This document shows positions 25,971 to 37,675 of a stretch of DNA of 64,000 nucleotides, piece after piece. The stretch comes from Planctomycetota bacterium. Its GTDB lineage: Bacteria; Planctomycetota; Brocadiia; SM23-32; JAKLEA01. The stretch lies in the NCBI GenBank assembly GCA_022711755.1, contig JAKLEA010000002.1, positions 124,001-188,000 on the forward strand. The letters are read 5' to 3'. Both the position numbers and the translations under genes were made by a program. Position 1 is the first letter of the stretch. Every line of letters starts with the position of its first letter. Below the pieces are notes generated by a model. That model worked only from the letters and a program-made list of their open reading frames with translations, ran no database searches and had not been told where the DNA came from.

Positions 25971-27050
25971 TTAATGCTTTTGCCAAAGGTCTATCGGTCT
26001 TTCCGCCTTTGTTCTGAACGGCAGATTGACCTTCTTTCCCGTCCCCGCGCTCTGGTAGGCCGCGAAGATGATCTCCAGCGTGGCCCGTCCGTCCTCCCCG
26101 GTCTCCAGTGGCTGCCTGTCGTTGGCGACGCAGTCAACAAAGTGCTCGAATTCCTGTGGGAAGCCGTAGTTCCAAGCCTCTTCATAGATTGTGAATGACC
26201 AGCCCCTGGTCGAGCCGGCCTTCTCGACAGCGTATCCGTAGCCGTCGGCGCTGTAGGTCTCGATGGAGTTTCCGTGCAGCAGGTCCGCGTAGGCGACGCC
26301 CTTGGATCCGTAGACCTCCGCGCGGTCGTCCATCCCGCCGGGTTTAGCCCAGCTTTCCTCGGCGACGCACGTCGCGCCGCCCTCGAAGTTCACGATTATC
26401 ACCGCGTTGTCGTCGCCTTTCGTCTTGTCCTTGTGGACATATGTGCCCATTTCGGCAAACACGGAAACGGCTTTCGGCTTGCCCAGCATCCAGCGGAAGA
26501 ACTCGAATGCGTGGCATCCCATGTCAAGCGTCACGCCGCCGCCGGATTTCTCAACGTCCCAGAACCACGGCGAGTGCGGACCGTCATGTTTCTCGGACTG
26601 CTTCACCATGTAGACCTTGCCGACAGCGCCTTCGTCCACCAGCCTTTTCATGCGGACGTATTTCGGGGTGAAGCAAAGCTCCTCCGCGTACATGAGCTTC
26701 ACGCCGGCCTTCGCACTGGTCTTTATCATCAGGTCAGCTTCAGCCAGGTTCATGCAGAGCGGTTTCTCGCAGACGATGTGTTTTCCGGCAGCCGCCGCGT
26801 CACAGGTAGCCCGGCAATGGAGATAATTCGGACATCCGAGAACGACCATGTCCAGATCGTCCATTTCAAGCATCTTGCGGTAGTCGGTGAAGGACTGCGC
26901 TATGCCGTGCCTTTTGGCGAATGCCGCGGCGCGGCCCTTGCTTGGCGACGCGACGGCGGCGATTTCCGCCCGGGCGACGCGCTTGAGAGACTCCGCGTGA
27001 ATCTCCGAGACGAAACCGGAACCTATGAGACCGACTTTTACTGTTTTCAT
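25971..27050 (-). CDS. Gfo/Idh/MocA family NAD(P)-dependent oxidoreductase
   Basis: The 359-residue protein begins MKTVKVGLIGSGFVSEIH with a Rossmann GxGxxx motif, followed by the family CEKPLCMN motif (about residues 94-101) that holds the catalytic lysine, and the C-terminal alpha/beta domain with MGCHAFEFFRWMLG. Such enzymes oxidise or reduce sugars, inositols or related polyols; the substrate is not predictable here. The ATG at 27050 has GGAGATCAGG upstream; an in-frame ATG 20 codons earlier lacks this. Its neighbour on the other side is a divergent methyltransferase gene. Confidence 0.93.
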   Translation of the reverse strand: MKTVKVGLIGSGFVSEIHAESLKRVARAEIAAVASPSKGRAAAFAKRHGIAQSFTDYRKMLEMDDLDMVVLGCPNYLHCRATCDAAAAGKHIVCEKPLCMNLAEADLMIKTSAKAGVKLMYAEELCFTPKYVRMKRLVDEGAVGKVYMVKQSEKHDGPHSPWFWDVEKSGGGVTLDMGCHAFEFFRWMLGKPKAVSVFAEMGTYVHKDKTKGDDNAVIIVNFEGGATCVAEESWAKPGGMDDRAEVYGSKGVAYADLLHGNSIETYSADGYGYAVEKAGSTRGWSFTIYEEAWNYGFPQEFEHFVDCVANDRQPLETGEDGRATLEIIFAAYQSAGTGKKVNLPFRTKAERPIDLWQKH

Positions 27051-27296
27051 TGCCTGATCTCCGCTGAATCCGCATCTGCCATATCTGATTGTTATGACGG
27101 AAAGTCCCACAACTCAGTGACTTGAATGGCGTGTTGAGTCTACACGGCTTGAGCTTCTGCATCAAAGCTTTTCGGGCATGGGGATGGTGTGGGATTTGTT
27201 TTTGAACATGGTATAGTATGCTCCTTGTGGATTGGCTGGCGGAAACGGTTGTGTTGTCACAAGAGTCGGAGAAATGCTTTCATTCAAGGGAGCGCG

Positions 27297-28082
27297 GTGA
27301 ACGACAACGCACAGACAACAACGCATTCATCTGGGGGCTTGTTTTCCATGCCGTCCGGCAGCCATGAGCGATTGTTCAGGCAGGAAAATGCTCATTGGTG
27401 GTGCCGCGCGGTAAGGCGGGGCGCTTTAGACGCGTTCCGGAGGCACGGAAAGGGGCCTTTGTCGCTGGTGATTGACGCAGGTTGCGGAAGCGGGGGGATG
27501 TTGCGGGAACTGGCAGGTTACAAAGCAGTGTTTGGAGTGGAACTCGCTCCCGAGGCGATAGAGTTCGCGGCCAGGCAGACCCCCCATCCAATCCTGCGCG
27601 GAAACGTCCGGCAACTACCATTCCTTAACAATGTTGCAGACGTTGTCATGTCCCTTGACGTTCTTTGCAGCATTGAGGGTGATTTCGAAGTTGAGACGAT
27701 CCTTGAGTTCAGGAGGGCGCTGAGGCCGGGCGGATTGCTCATGCTTAATCTCCCCGCGCACAAGTTCATGGCCGGCGCTCATGACAGGTGGATGGGAGTC
27801 AGAAGAAGATACGAATCCCACGAGGTCAGGAATTTCATAGCCGGGGCGGATATGCGCCTGCTTGAAATCTTCCACTGGAACATGTTCCTGCTTCCCGCCG
27901 GATACATCATTCGAAAGCTGACTGACCGAAGATCTGACAAGCCGCACAGCGACCTCGATGTTACGCCGGCATGGTGCGATCCGCTATTGTATCGCTTCAT
28001 GATGATTGATATCAGCTTCTGCCGGTTGATTTCGTCGCCGGTCGGGGCGTCAATATTCTGTGTCGCTCAGAAACCTGAATAA
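27297..28082 (+). CDS. Class I SAM-dependent methyltransferase
   Basis: The 261-residue protein carries HERLFRQENAHWWCRAVRR near the N-terminus, then motif I VIDAGCGSGGMLREL, an acidic strand-2 end (GVELAPEA), and the post-motif LRPGGLLMLNLPAHKF, all typical of the Methyltransf_11 group often found near glycan genes. The substrate is unknown. A GTG start at 27297 is preceded by AAGGGAG with short spacing; an ATG 13 codons later is also possible, and the frame opens further upstream without support. It is divergent from the oxidoreductase gene. Confidence 0.85.
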   Translation: MNDNAQTTTHSSGGLFSMPSGSHERLFRQENAHWWCRAVRRGALDAFRRHGKGPLSLVIDAGCGSGGMLRELAGYKAVFGVELAPEAIEFAARQTPHPILRGNVRQLPFLNNVADVVMSLDVLCSIEGDFEVETILEFRRALRPGGLLMLNLPAHKFMAGAHDRWMGVRRRYESHEVRNFIAGADMRLLEIFHWNMFLLPAGYIIRKLTDRRSDKPHSDLDVTPAWCDPLLYRFMMIDISFCRLISSPVGASIFCVAQKPE

Positions 28083-28542
28083 TACACAACCGTGGACAGG
28101 ACGGCGACACACACACATATAAACCACTTCCCGGCTTTTTGGAATGAGAAAGATTGACATGCCCTATCGGTTTTACTGCACAGATTTGATAAACACGGAA
28201 ACGCCGCTGATTTCCAAACGAAACACATTTCCCTTTGACGTTCGGGATATATCGCAGGCGCTATGCGCCACGAAATACGTGAATGGCAATGCCGGGGCTG
28301 TCACAATGGCAGAATCAAATGTCGCGCCGGGGGTTGTTCTGTCACATTGGCAGGAGATTCTGAAGCGATGAAGCATGGCGTATCATCTTCAATACCAATA
28401 TGATATGACATGAGTGTCATCTCGTTGATTTCTGGCGCGATGCTTGGCATGAGCTTTGCTTTACAATAGTGCGCCAGAGAACTGTTGTTTTTTTGCCGCA
28501 TGTAATGTCTATTCGTGAAAGGGCTGAAGGAGGTCCTCTGAA
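28083..28542. other. Upstream region of the groEL1 gene
   Basis: The 460 bases hold no convincing gene. A 75-codon open frame at 28144-28371 has no ribosome binding site. There is a small inverted repeat, ATGACA/TGTCAT around TGAG, at 28405-28420, and AGGAGG before the groEL1 start. No CIRCE element (TTAGCACTC-N9-GAGTGCTAA) and no heat-shock sigma consensus are seen. Confidence 0.55.
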
Positions 28543-30231
28543 ATGGCAGCAAAGCAGTTGACTTTGAACCAGGAGGCACGCGACGCCCTGACTCAAGGCG
28601 TGTCAAAACTGGCCAGGGCCGTGAAGGTTACGCTTGGCCCGCGCGGGCGCAACGCTGTTTTGGACAAGGGTTGGGGCAACCCGACCATCACCAAGGACGG
28701 CGTCACCGTGGCGGAGGAAATCGAGCTCTCCAACAAAACGGAGAACCTAGCCGCGCAGATCGTCAAGCAGGTCGCATCAAAAACCAGCGATGTTGCCGGG
28801 GACGGCACGACGACGGCCACAGTGCTGGCGGAGGCGATATTCCTGGAGGCGATGAAGCAGATTGCGGCGGGCGTTGATCCGATGAGCCTGCAACGCGGGA
28901 TGCTCAAGGCGACGGACGCGATGGTGGCGGAACTGAAGAAGATGAGCACGCCGGTCGAAAGCGCCGCGGCAGTCGCCAGCGTGGCGACCGTTGCCGCCAA
29001 TAATGACGCAGAAATCGGCAAGCACATCGCCGGCGCGATGGATAAGGTGGGCCAGGACGGGGTCATCACGGTCGAGGAGGCCAAGGGCATTGACACCGTC
29101 GTGGACGTGGTAGAGGGGATGCAGTTCGATCGCGGCTACCTTTCCCCGCATTTTGTGACGGACGCGGACGCGATGGAAGTCGTTCTGGAGAACTGCCTTA
29201 TTCTAATCCATGAGGAGAAGCTCTCAGCCGTGAAGCCACTGGTTCCGCTTCTAGAGAAGCTCTCCAAGGCCGGCAGGCCGTTGGTGATCATCGCCGAGGA
29301 TGTTGAGGGCGACGCGCTGGCGACGCTGGTGGTGAACAAGCTGAAGGGAATCCTGCAGGTGGCCGCCGTGAAGGCGCCTGGCTACGGCGACCGTCGCAAG
29401 GCCATGATGGAAGACATCGCGATACTGACTGGCGGCAAGGCGATCTTCAAGGACTTGGGCATCGAGCTGGAGAAGATCGGCGTCAACGATCTGGGCAAGG
29501 CGAAGAAGGTCCGCATCAACGCCGACAATACGACGATCCTTCAAGGCGCGGGATCCGAAGCGGCCATCAAGGGACGCATCGAGCAGATCAAGCGCGAGAT
29601 CGAGGAGACGACGAGCGATTACGACCGTGAGAAGCTTCAGGAGCGCCTGGCGAAGCTTTCCGGCGGGGTGGCGCAGATAAACGTCGGGGCGTCCACCGAG
29701 ACGGAGATGAAGGAGAAGAAGGCGCGCGTCGAAGACGCGCTGCACGCTACCAGGGCCGCGCGCGAGGAAGGAATCGTTCCGGGCGGCGGGGTTGCGCTGC
29801 TGCGGGCGCGGGCCGCGCTGGACGGACTCAAGCTCGAGGGCGACGAGGCGATGGGCGCCGAGATCATCCGCAAGGCCGTGGAGCTGCCCGCGAAGGTCAT
29901 CGCCGAAAACGCAGGCATCAGCGGCTCAGTCGTCGTTGACAAGATACTGAAGGAAACCAAGAACCGGAACTGGGGCTATGACGCGGATCGCGGCGAGTAC
30001 TGCGACATGGTCAAGGCCGGCATCATTGATCCCACCAAGGTGACCCGCTCGGCGCTGCAGAACGCCGTAAGCGCGGCGGGATGCCTTTTCACCACCGCCT
30101 GCCTGATAACGGAGATTCCGAAGAAGCAGGCTGCCGGAGGTCCCGGCGGCCCCGGCGGGCCGGGCATGGGCGGAATGGGCGGCATGGGTGGCATGGGCGG
30201 GATGGGCGGAATGGGAGACATGGGCATGTAG
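28543..30231 (+). CDS. groEL1: Chaperonin GroEL, paralogue 1 (with GGM tail)
   Basis: The 562-residue subunit forms the 14-mer folding chamber. [14 protein letters not shown], the ATP-binding [17 protein letters not shown] and the hydrolysis-site region [21 protein letters not shown] are intact. The C-terminus is a Pro/Gly stretch followed by repeated GGM units, the usual flexible cavity tail. It differs from the second copy in many surface segments, for example [21 protein letters not shown] lies about 12 bases before the ATG. It opens a three-gene unit groEL1-groES-groEL2. Confidence 0.97.
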   Translation: MAAKQLTLNQEARDALTQGVSKLARAVKVTLGPRGRNAVLDKGWGNPTITKDGVTVAEEIELSNKTENLAAQIVKQVASKTSDVAGDGTTTATVLAEAIFLEAMKQIAAGVDPMSLQRGMLKATDAMVAELKKMSTPVESAAAVASVATVAANNDAEIGKHIAGAMDKVGQDGVITVEEAKGIDTVVDVVEGMQFDRGYLSPHFVTDADAMEVVLENCLILIHEEKLSAVKPLVPLLEKLSKAGRPLVIIAEDVEGDALATLVVNKLKGILQVAAVKAPGYGDRRKAMMEDIAILTGGKAIFKDLGIELEKIGVNDLGKAKKVRINADNTTILQGAGSEAAIKGRIEQIKREIEETTSDYDREKLQERLAKLSGGVAQINVGASTETEMKEKKARVEDALHATRAAREEGIVPGGGVALLRARAALDGLKLEGDEAMGAEIIRKAVELPAKVIAENAGISGSVVVDKILKETKNRNWGYDADRGEYCDMVKAGIIDPTKVTRSALQNAVSAAGCLFTTACLITEIPKKQAAGGPGGPGGPGMGGMGGMGGMGGMGGMGDMGM

Positions 30232-30299
30232 CCCCTGTCCGCCGCAACGGGATTCAGAGATTCAGAAAAAGAAACATTTCATTCAAGGAGGTTTGGAGC

Positions 30300-32263
<1,964 letters not shown>

Positions 32264-32305
32264 GAGGGCGTCCATGCCGCCTTTCACGCGGCGGGACAGA
32301 AATCG

Positions 32306-32343
32306 AAAGGGGCATGGCCGCGGCTTCGGCGATGCCCCTTTTC
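32306..32343 (+). terminator. Rho-independent terminator of the groE unit
   Basis: AAAGGGGCAT and ATGCCCCTTT make a perfect 10-bp stem followed by more T. Confidence 0.85.
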
Positions 32344-32440
32344 ATTTTGACCCTGCGGCGAATGTGGCATATACTCATCAAGCGGGCGTCAGCGAGTGTT
32401 TTTCTATTGACGGCGCCCCGGAAAACAGCGATTGCGCATG

Positions 32441-33592
32441 ATGGCACAGGAAACAGATTACTACGAAATACTTGGCGTGGAACGCAACGCCGGCGAAGAT
32501 GCCATTAAGTCGGCGTATCGAAAGCTGGCGATGAAGCACCACCCCGACCGCAATCCCGGGGACAAGGAGGCGGAGGAGAAGTTCAAGAACCTTGCTGAGG
32601 CCTACTCCGTCCTGAGCGATCCGGAGAAGCGGCGGCTGTACGACGCTTATGGCGTCAACGGACTTCGCGGGCAGCAGGGAGGATCGCACCCGTTCGGCAA
32701 TGTGGAGGACATTTTCCGCTCCTTCGCCGACATTTTCGAGGGTGAGGGGGGATTCAGCGACGTCTTCGGGTTCGGACGCCGCAGGGGCGGCGCCAGGCGC
32801 GGAACAAGCCTGCGCTGCGACATAGAGATGGACCTGGCCGAAGTAGCCGCCGGGGCAGCCAAGCGGCTGGAGATAGCGCGGACCGAATTCTGCCCATCAT
32901 GCAAGGGGACAGGCGCGAAAACCGGGACAAAGCCTGCGCCATGCGGGTACTGCCGAGGGGCGGGTTACGTCACACATTCCCAAGGGTTCTTCAGCATGAG
33001 GACCCCATGCCCGAAGTGCAGGGGCAGGGGGCAGGTCATCGCGTCGCCTTGCCCGGACTGTTCCGGACAGGGGACGATCCAGAAGCGGGTTGAACTTGAG
33101 ATTAACATACCGCCCGGAGTCGCCAACGGGACGCGCATCTGCCTTCCCGGCGAGGGCGAGCCGGGAGTCGCCGCAGGTCCGCGCGGGGACCTTTACTGCG
33201 ACATTCACGTTCTGCCGCACCCGGTCTTCGAGCGGCGCGGCGCGCACCTGATCTGCGAGATGCCGATAGGCATGGCCGTCGCCGCGCTGGGCGGGGAGGT
33301 CGAAGCTCCAACGTTGAACGGAAGACAGAAAGTCACAGTCCCGCGGGGGACGCAGACCGGCGACGCTCTTAGAATCAAGGGGGCGGGCCTTCCCGACGGC
33401 GATAAGGGGCAGAAGGGCGACCTGCTTGTGCAGGTCTTCGTCGAGACGCCACACAAGCTGAGCGCCCGGGAAGAAGATCTTCTCAGGGAACTGGCCGAGA
33501 TCGAGAACCAGAAGGTTACGCCGATGCGAAAGAACTTCCTTGACAAGGTGAAGCAGTATTTCACCCAGACCGGCAAGTCCAAGGAGGCATAG
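32441..33592 (+). CDS. dnaJ: Chaperone DnaJ (type I)
   Basis: The 383-residue Hsp40 has a J domain with the HPD motif ([10 protein letters not shown]), a Gly/Phe-rich region that is short and Gly-Arg-rich here ([15 protein letters not shown]), a zinc-binding domain with four repeats ([32 protein letters not shown]), and the C-terminal substrate domains. It stimulates the ATPase of DnaK and binds unfolded protein. DnaK is not in the window. The start is the ATG at 32441 or the adjacent one at 32438; the frame also opens at a TTG at 32432. grpE begins six bases after its stop. Confidence 0.96.
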   Translation: MAQETDYYEILGVERNAGEDAIKSAYRKLAMKHHPDRNPGDKEAEEKFKNLAEAYSVLSDPEKRRLYDAYGVNGLRGQQGGSHPFGNVEDIFRSFADIFEGEGGFSDVFGFGRRRGGARRGTSLRCDIEMDLAEVAAGAAKRLEIARTEFCPSCKGTGAKTGTKPAPCGYCRGAGYVTHSQGFFSMRTPCPKCRGRGQVIASPCPDCSGQGTIQKRVELEINIPPGVANGTRICLPGEGEPGVAAGPRGDLYCDIHVLPHPVFERRGAHLICEMPIGMAVAALGGEVEAPTLNGRQKVTVPRGTQTGDALRIKGAGLPDGDKGQKGDLLVQVFVETPHKLSAREEDLLRELAEIENQKVTPMRKNFLDKVKQYFTQTGKSKEA

Positions 33593-33598
33593 AGAGCC

Positions 33599-34306
33599 AT
33601 GACAAACACCGGAGACGACGCGCCGGCAAAACCGGCGCCGGATAATCAGGATCCCTGCGACACCGCGGAGTTCACTCCGGAGACAAGCGCCGAGGCGGAC
33701 CAGGATTCCTGCGAGATGACGCCCGAGAAGGGGCCGGAGGAGAAGGATTCGGTCGTCACGCTCAGCGCGGCGGACTACGAGAAGCTCCGCCGGGCGGCGG
33801 ACGAACGAAACGACTTCTTCGAGCGGTTGCAAAGAGCAGTCGCCGACTTTCAGAACCTTCAGAAGCGCGTGAAGCGGGAGCAGGAATCCTTCAGGAAGTT
33901 CGCCGTCCAGGATTTCGCAAAAGCGCTGCTGCCGGCTATAGACAACCTGGAAAGGGCGCTGGCCGCCGGAGAGACGACGCAGCAGACTGACGGGCTGATA
34001 GAAGGCGTGCGGCTGATTCTGGAGCAGGTTCGCTCATCCATGCAGTATTTTGGGATCACCCCGATAGAATCTGTAGGGCTTCAGTTCAATCCCGACTGCC
34101 ATGAGGCAGTCATGCAGGAGGAAACGGCGGAGGCCGCGCCGCTGACCGTAATCCGGGAGCTTGAACGCGGATACCGGCTGCACGAGCGCGTTCTGCGGCC
34201 GGGCAAAGTCGTTGTGGCGGTTCTGCCCCGTCCTAAGCGGCAGCAGTCCGCTAAGGCCGGAGCACAGGAAGTTGAGGAACACATTGAGGAGCCGCCGGCG
34301 GATTGA
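33599..34306 (+). CDS. grpE: Nucleotide exchange factor GrpE
   Basis: The 235-residue protein releases ADP from DnaK. After an acidic, disordered N-terminal 60 residues comes a long coiled helix (LRRAADERNDFFERLQRAVADFQN) and the family core FAVQDFAKALLPAIDNLERAL, then the beta domain FNPDCHEAVMQEE and VLRPGKVVVA. The end is again disordered. It directly follows dnaJ with an AAGGAGG overlapping the end of that gene. The order dnaJ-grpE without dnaK or hrcA is uncommon. Confidence 0.96.
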   Translation: MTNTGDDAPAKPAPDNQDPCDTAEFTPETSAEADQDSCEMTPEKGPEEKDSVVTLSAADYEKLRRAADERNDFFERLQRAVADFQNLQKRVKREQESFRKFAVQDFAKALLPAIDNLERALAAGETTQQTDGLIEGVRLILEQVRSSMQYFGITPIESVGLQFNPDCHEAVMQEETAEAAPLTVIRELERGYRLHERVLRPGKVVVAVLPRPKRQQSAKAGAQEVEEHIEEPPAD

Positions 34307-34342
34307 GCATCCCGCGGACGGATAGAAAAGTCAGACAAAAAA

Positions 34343-34636
34343 ATGCCGACATACGAATACGAATGCAGCAAGTGCGGCCATCGGTTTGAGAAATTCCAGT
34401 CAATCAAGGACGCGCCTTTGAAGAAATGCCCCGAGTGCAAAGCCAACAAACTGCAGAGGCTCATAGGCATTGGCGCGGGCGTGATTTTCAAGGGATCGGG
34501 ATTCTACGAAACGGACTACAAGCGCAAGAGCGGATCATCCGGCGGATCTTCCGCGCCAAAGTCCGACAGCAAGGCAAAGACTGATTCCGGAGGCGGCGCG
34601 TCTGCCGGCAAGGATGCCAAGCCTTCAAAAGATTGA
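34343..34636 (+). CDS. FmdB-family zinc ribbon protein
   Basis: The 97-residue protein starts MPTYEYECSKCGHRFEKFQS and has a second CPECKANKLQRLIG, giving the CxxC-CxxC zinc ribbon of the FmdB family, followed by GSGFYETDYK. The C-terminal third is a Ser/Lys/Gly-rich disordered tail. Members were named as putative regulators of amidase/formamidase genes, but the real role is unclear. The gene lies 36 bases after grpE and its end overlaps the YacG gene. Confidence 0.9.
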   Translation: MPTYEYECSKCGHRFEKFQSIKDAPLKKCPECKANKLQRLIGIGAGVIFKGSGFYETDYKRKSGSSGGSSAPKSDSKAKTDSGGGASAGKDAKPSKD

Positions 34637-34823
34637 ATGCCGGACCTGCCGCAAACCTCTGAAATTCAGGAAGATAGACGATCTGCCGTTCTTTCCGTTC
34701 TGTAGTGAGAGGTGCAGGCTGCTGGACCTTGGGGACTGGCTGGACGAGAAGCACGTGATCAGCGACGAGATCAGTCAGCCCGGTGAAGATGCTGATGGCC
34801 TGACGCGCGGGGAGGAGAGTTGA
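34614..34823 (+). CDS. yacG: YacG-like zinc protein, putative DNA gyrase inhibitor
   Basis: The 69-residue protein has IECRTCRKPL followed by PFFPFCSERCRLLDLGDWLDEKHVI, which is the four-cysteine pattern and the DLGxWL signature of YacG. In E. coli YacG binds GyrB and inhibits gyrase. The gene overlaps the FmdB-like gene by 23 bases in another frame and is followed four bases later by a membrane protein gene, indicating translational coupling. Confidence 0.88.
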   Translation: MPSLQKIECRTCRKPLKFRKIDDLPFFPFCSERCRLLDLGDWLDEKHVISDEISQPGEDADGLTRGEES

Positions 34824-34827
34824 AGCC

Positions 34828-36072
34828 ATGAAGGAAGTCAAGGGCTGCTGGACGGACGTGGCGCAGTCATACAGTCTGGCCTTCGACATCAAGAAGATCA
34901 TGCTGGGCCTGGGCGCGGTGGTTGGCGCGTTCCTGTGGGTCACCGTTGCGGCATACGCATATGACGCCGTGGGGGGGGCGTGCGATAAGGCGCGGGGGCT
35001 TGCGGACTTGGATTTATACAGGTGGTTCACGTTGACAGGCGCGGCGGAAGTGGCGCGCGGCGTTGTCTCGATGGGCAATCCGTTCGCCTTCGAGCTGAAG
35101 CACGCGGTTGCGGCGATAATTTTCGACGCGGGCTTGTTTGCCATCTGGGCCTACTTCGGGGGGAGCATCTGCCGGCTTTCGGCGTTGGAATACGGGCGGG
35201 ATGAGATTCCGGCGATGGGGGAGGGCATGGCGTACGCGCGGCGGAAGTTCAGCGCGTACCTCTTCACCCCGCTTGCGCCGTTCTTCGGCATTCTAGGTTT
35301 CTCGATCTGCCTCCTTGCGCTGGGACTGCTGGGCAGGATTCCATACGTCGGCCCGGTCATTCTCGCGCTGGGGCATTTCGGCGTTCCATTCCTTGCCGCG
35401 CCGATAGCGTTCATGGCCGTTCTCGGCATTATCTCCTTCGGGCTGATGGCTCCGGCGGTCAGTGTTGACGGCAAGGACGCTTTCGAGGGTTGGAGCCGGG
35501 CGTTCGGATACCTGATCTGGAGTCCCGGACGTTTCTTTGCCTACTCGACGGTCGGGCTTCTGGCCGGGGCGGCGGCGATACTGGTTGGAGCTTTATTCTG
35601 CGAGACGGCGATAGCGGCCTCGGTCAAGTGTGTGGCGCTGGGGCTTGGCTGCTCCGGGGAGTGGTTCGCGTATGACTGGCGCGGGCATTGCCCGTGCGCG
35701 TGCGCGGCAGGATGCTCATCCGCCCTGCAGGTTCCATCCGGCGCGGCCGGGATGAACTCGGCCGCCAGCCTGGCATTCTTCGTTTTCATGATGATGCGCG
35801 CAGCCGTCGCAGGATTCGCAGTAGCGTATTATTTCTCCTGCAACTCGGTAATCTACCTTCTCATGCGCAAGGCGGTGGATCGCGTTGACATAAAGGAAAT
35901 CTGCGACCTTGAAGAGGCAGACGAACTGGCCAGAGAGACCTCCCTTCCCGCCCCGCCCATGATCGGCGTTGAGGGGGCTGATGACGCCGCCGCAGATCAA
36001 CCCGGCGCTCAACAGAAGCCCGCGAGCGATGGAGAGATGCCGGGAAATCCGGAAGCAAAGGACGGTCAATGA
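34828..36072 (+). CDS. Polytopic membrane protein, unknown function
   Basis: The 414-residue protein has about seven hydrophobic segments between residues 24 and 345, such as IMLGLGAVVGAFLWVTVAAYA and ILGFSICLLALGLLGRI, with a cysteine-rich extracytoplasmic loop (WRGHCPCACAAGCSSALQ, about 287-304). The last 70 residues are acidic and disordered. A central block, AVSVDGKDAFEGWSRAFGYL, resembles proteins described as glycerophosphoryl-diester or DUF-type membrane proteins of planctomycetes, but I cannot name a family. GGAGGAG precedes the ATG. It lies between yacG and der in what looks like one transcript. Confidence 0.75.
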   Translation: MKEVKGCWTDVAQSYSLAFDIKKIMLGLGAVVGAFLWVTVAAYAYDAVGGACDKARGLADLDLYRWFTLTGAAEVARGVVSMGNPFAFELKHAVAAIIFDAGLFAIWAYFGGSICRLSALEYGRDEIPAMGEGMAYARRKFSAYLFTPLAPFFGILGFSICLLALGLLGRIPYVGPVILALGHFGVPFLAAPIAFMAVLGIISFGLMAPAVSVDGKDAFEGWSRAFGYLIWSPGRFFAYSTVGLLAGAAAILVGALFCETAIAASVKCVALGLGCSGEWFAYDWRGHCPCACAAGCSSALQVPSGAAGMNSAASLAFFVFMMMRAAVAGFAVAYYFSCNSVIYLLMRKAVDRVDIKEICDLEEADELARETSLPAPPMIGVEGADDAAADQPGAQQKPASDGEMPGNPEAKDGQ

Positions 36073-36134
36073 CCGTCTGACATCCCCGCCGCCGGAAAAA
36101 TCGGCAACCTGAACAAGGATTCCGCTGCCCCCAT

Positions 36135-37481
36135 ATGACGGATCAACTCCCAACCGTTGTCATCGTAGGACGCCCGAACGTGGGCAAGTCCTCTCTCTTC
36201 AACTGCGTCGTCGGCAGGCGCATAGCGATTGTTGACGACATGCCCGGGGTCACCCGAGACCGTTTGTCAAGCGAGGCGGAGCGGAACGGACTTCGCTTCA
36301 ACGTCACAGACACCGGCGGAGTCGGAATCGTTGACCGGGACGATCTTTCCGAAGAGGTCGAGAAACAGATAACGATGGCCTGCGAGGAAGCGGACGTCAT
36401 CATCCTGGCCGTTGACGCAAGGGACGGGCTGAATCCGTACGATGAGGAGATCGCGCGAAGACTCCGGACGCTCGGGAAACCGTGCATTGTGGCCGTCAAC
36501 AAGATTGACCACCCGGGGCTGGAGATTGAGAAAGAGCAGTTCCACAAACTCGGTTTCAACGACGTTTTTCCTGTCTCGGCCGTCTCGAAACAGGGCATCG
36601 GAGAGATGCTGGACCGCGCGGCGGAACTGCTGCCGGCGCAGGCAGGAGAGACGGCTCCGGCAGGCGAGGACGCGCTGAAGATAGCGATCGTTGGGAAGCG
36701 GAACTCCGGCAAGTCAACATACGCCAATGCGCTGGCGGGGCGGGAGCGCGTGATCGTCAGCGAGGTGCCGGGTACGACGCGCGACAGCGTTGACATACGC
36801 ATCAGACGAGGGGAGCGGGAGATCATCCTGATTGACACCGCAGGGATGCGCAAGAAGCGCCAGGTGAAAGACCCTGTTGAATACTACAGTGTTCACCGCG
36901 CGCAACGCTCGATACGCCGTTGCGACGTGGTCATACACGTCATGGAGGCCCCGGCGGACATATCGCAGGTGGACAAGGATATCGGCGCGTACATCATTGA
37001 GGAATTCAAGCCGTTTGTGCTGGTTCTGAATAAGATAGACCTGACGGCGGGGGTGAAGCGGGCGAAGTTCATCCAGTATGTCCGGCAGCAGTTGCAGGGG
37101 GCGGCATTCGCGCCGATATGCTTCATGAGCGCGATGAAAGGAACAGGGATAGATGATCCCCTCAAGGCGGCGTTCAGGCTTCATGAGCAGGCAAGCTACA
37201 GAGCGCCGACGGCCGCGCTGAACCAGGCGCTGCATGACGCGCTTCAGGCGCGCAGCCCCGCTGCGACCGGTCGCGCATTTCCGAAGCTCTACTATGCGAC
37301 GCAGGTCGAGACCAATCCCCCGACTTTCGTGCTGTTCGTGAACAAGCCGGAGCTTTTCAGCACGGATTATCGGAGATACCTGGCAAACCACATTCGGAAG
37401 AACCTTCCATTCCCGGAGGTTCCGGTGAAGATATTAATGAGACGCCATACGTCAAGGAATGGCGGCAGGGAATCCAAGTGA
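36135..37481 (+). CDS. der: Ribosome assembly GTPase Der (EngA)
   Basis: The 448-residue protein has the tandem GTPase domains that define Der. Domain 1: GRPNVGKSSLFN at residues 12-23, DTGG, and NKID; domain 2: GKRNSGKSTYAN near 190, DTAGMRKKRQV, and NKIDLT. The C-terminal KH-like domain follows (TPTFVLFVNKPELFSTDYRRYL). Note the second P-loop has GKRNSGKS instead of the usual GRPNVGKS; the invariant residues GxxxxGKS are kept. It acts in 50S ribosome maturation. Length is normal. AAGGA lies a little far upstream of the ATG. Confidence 0.96.
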   Translation: MTDQLPTVVIVGRPNVGKSSLFNCVVGRRIAIVDDMPGVTRDRLSSEAERNGLRFNVTDTGGVGIVDRDDLSEEVEKQITMACEEADVIILAVDARDGLNPYDEEIARRLRTLGKPCIVAVNKIDHPGLEIEKEQFHKLGFNDVFPVSAVSKQGIGEMLDRAAELLPAQAGETAPAGEDALKIAIVGKRNSGKSTYANALAGRERVIVSEVPGTTRDSVDIRIRRGEREIILIDTAGMRKKRQVKDPVEYYSVHRAQRSIRRCDVVIHVMEAPADISQVDKDIGAYIIEEFKPFVLVLNKIDLTAGVKRAKFIQYVRQQLQGAAFAPICFMSAMKGTGIDDPLKAAFRLHEQASYRAPTAALNQALHDALQARSPAATGRAFPKLYYATQVETNPPTFVLFVNKPELFSTDYRRYLANHIRKNLPFPEVPVKILMRRHTSRNGGRESK

Positions 37482-37589
37482 GACGGGTAGGCGCGGGAGA
37501 ACTCAGTAATATGGGGAGCTTGTCTGCGCCACGTCCTCCGCATGTCGGGGATCATTGACTGACCCATTAGGACCTGGGCTGCTTTGTCC

Positions 37590-37618
37590 TTGACACTTTA
37601 CCGTCCGGACGGTAAAGT
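37590..37618 (+). promoter_or_regulatory. Promoter fully covered by a perfect palindromic operator
   Basis: TTGACA at 37590-37595 is an exact -35 box; TAAAGT at 37613-37618, 17 bases later, is a fair -10 box. The bases 37595-37618 form a perfect 24-bp palindrome with half-site ACTTTACCGTCC. A dimeric repressor bound here would block the promoter, so the TetR protein encoded 58 bases downstream very likely represses itself and the efflux genes. Confidence 0.8.
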
Positions 37619-37675
37619 TTGCGGCCTTATAAGACGGGATGGGTTTGCCGAGTCGGGATTAAGGGGAAACTGCCT

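Noticed and set aside
28144..28371. A 75-codon frame upstream of groEL1
   Set aside because: No ribosome binding site, no recognisable motif, and no sign of a coding bias; kept as part of the groEL1 upstream region.
28083..28542. CIRCE or heat-shock promoter before groEL1
   Set aside because: I looked for the TTAGCACTC/GAGTGCTAA repeat and for a sigma-32-type pair and found neither; the inverted repeat at 28405-28420 is only 6 bp.
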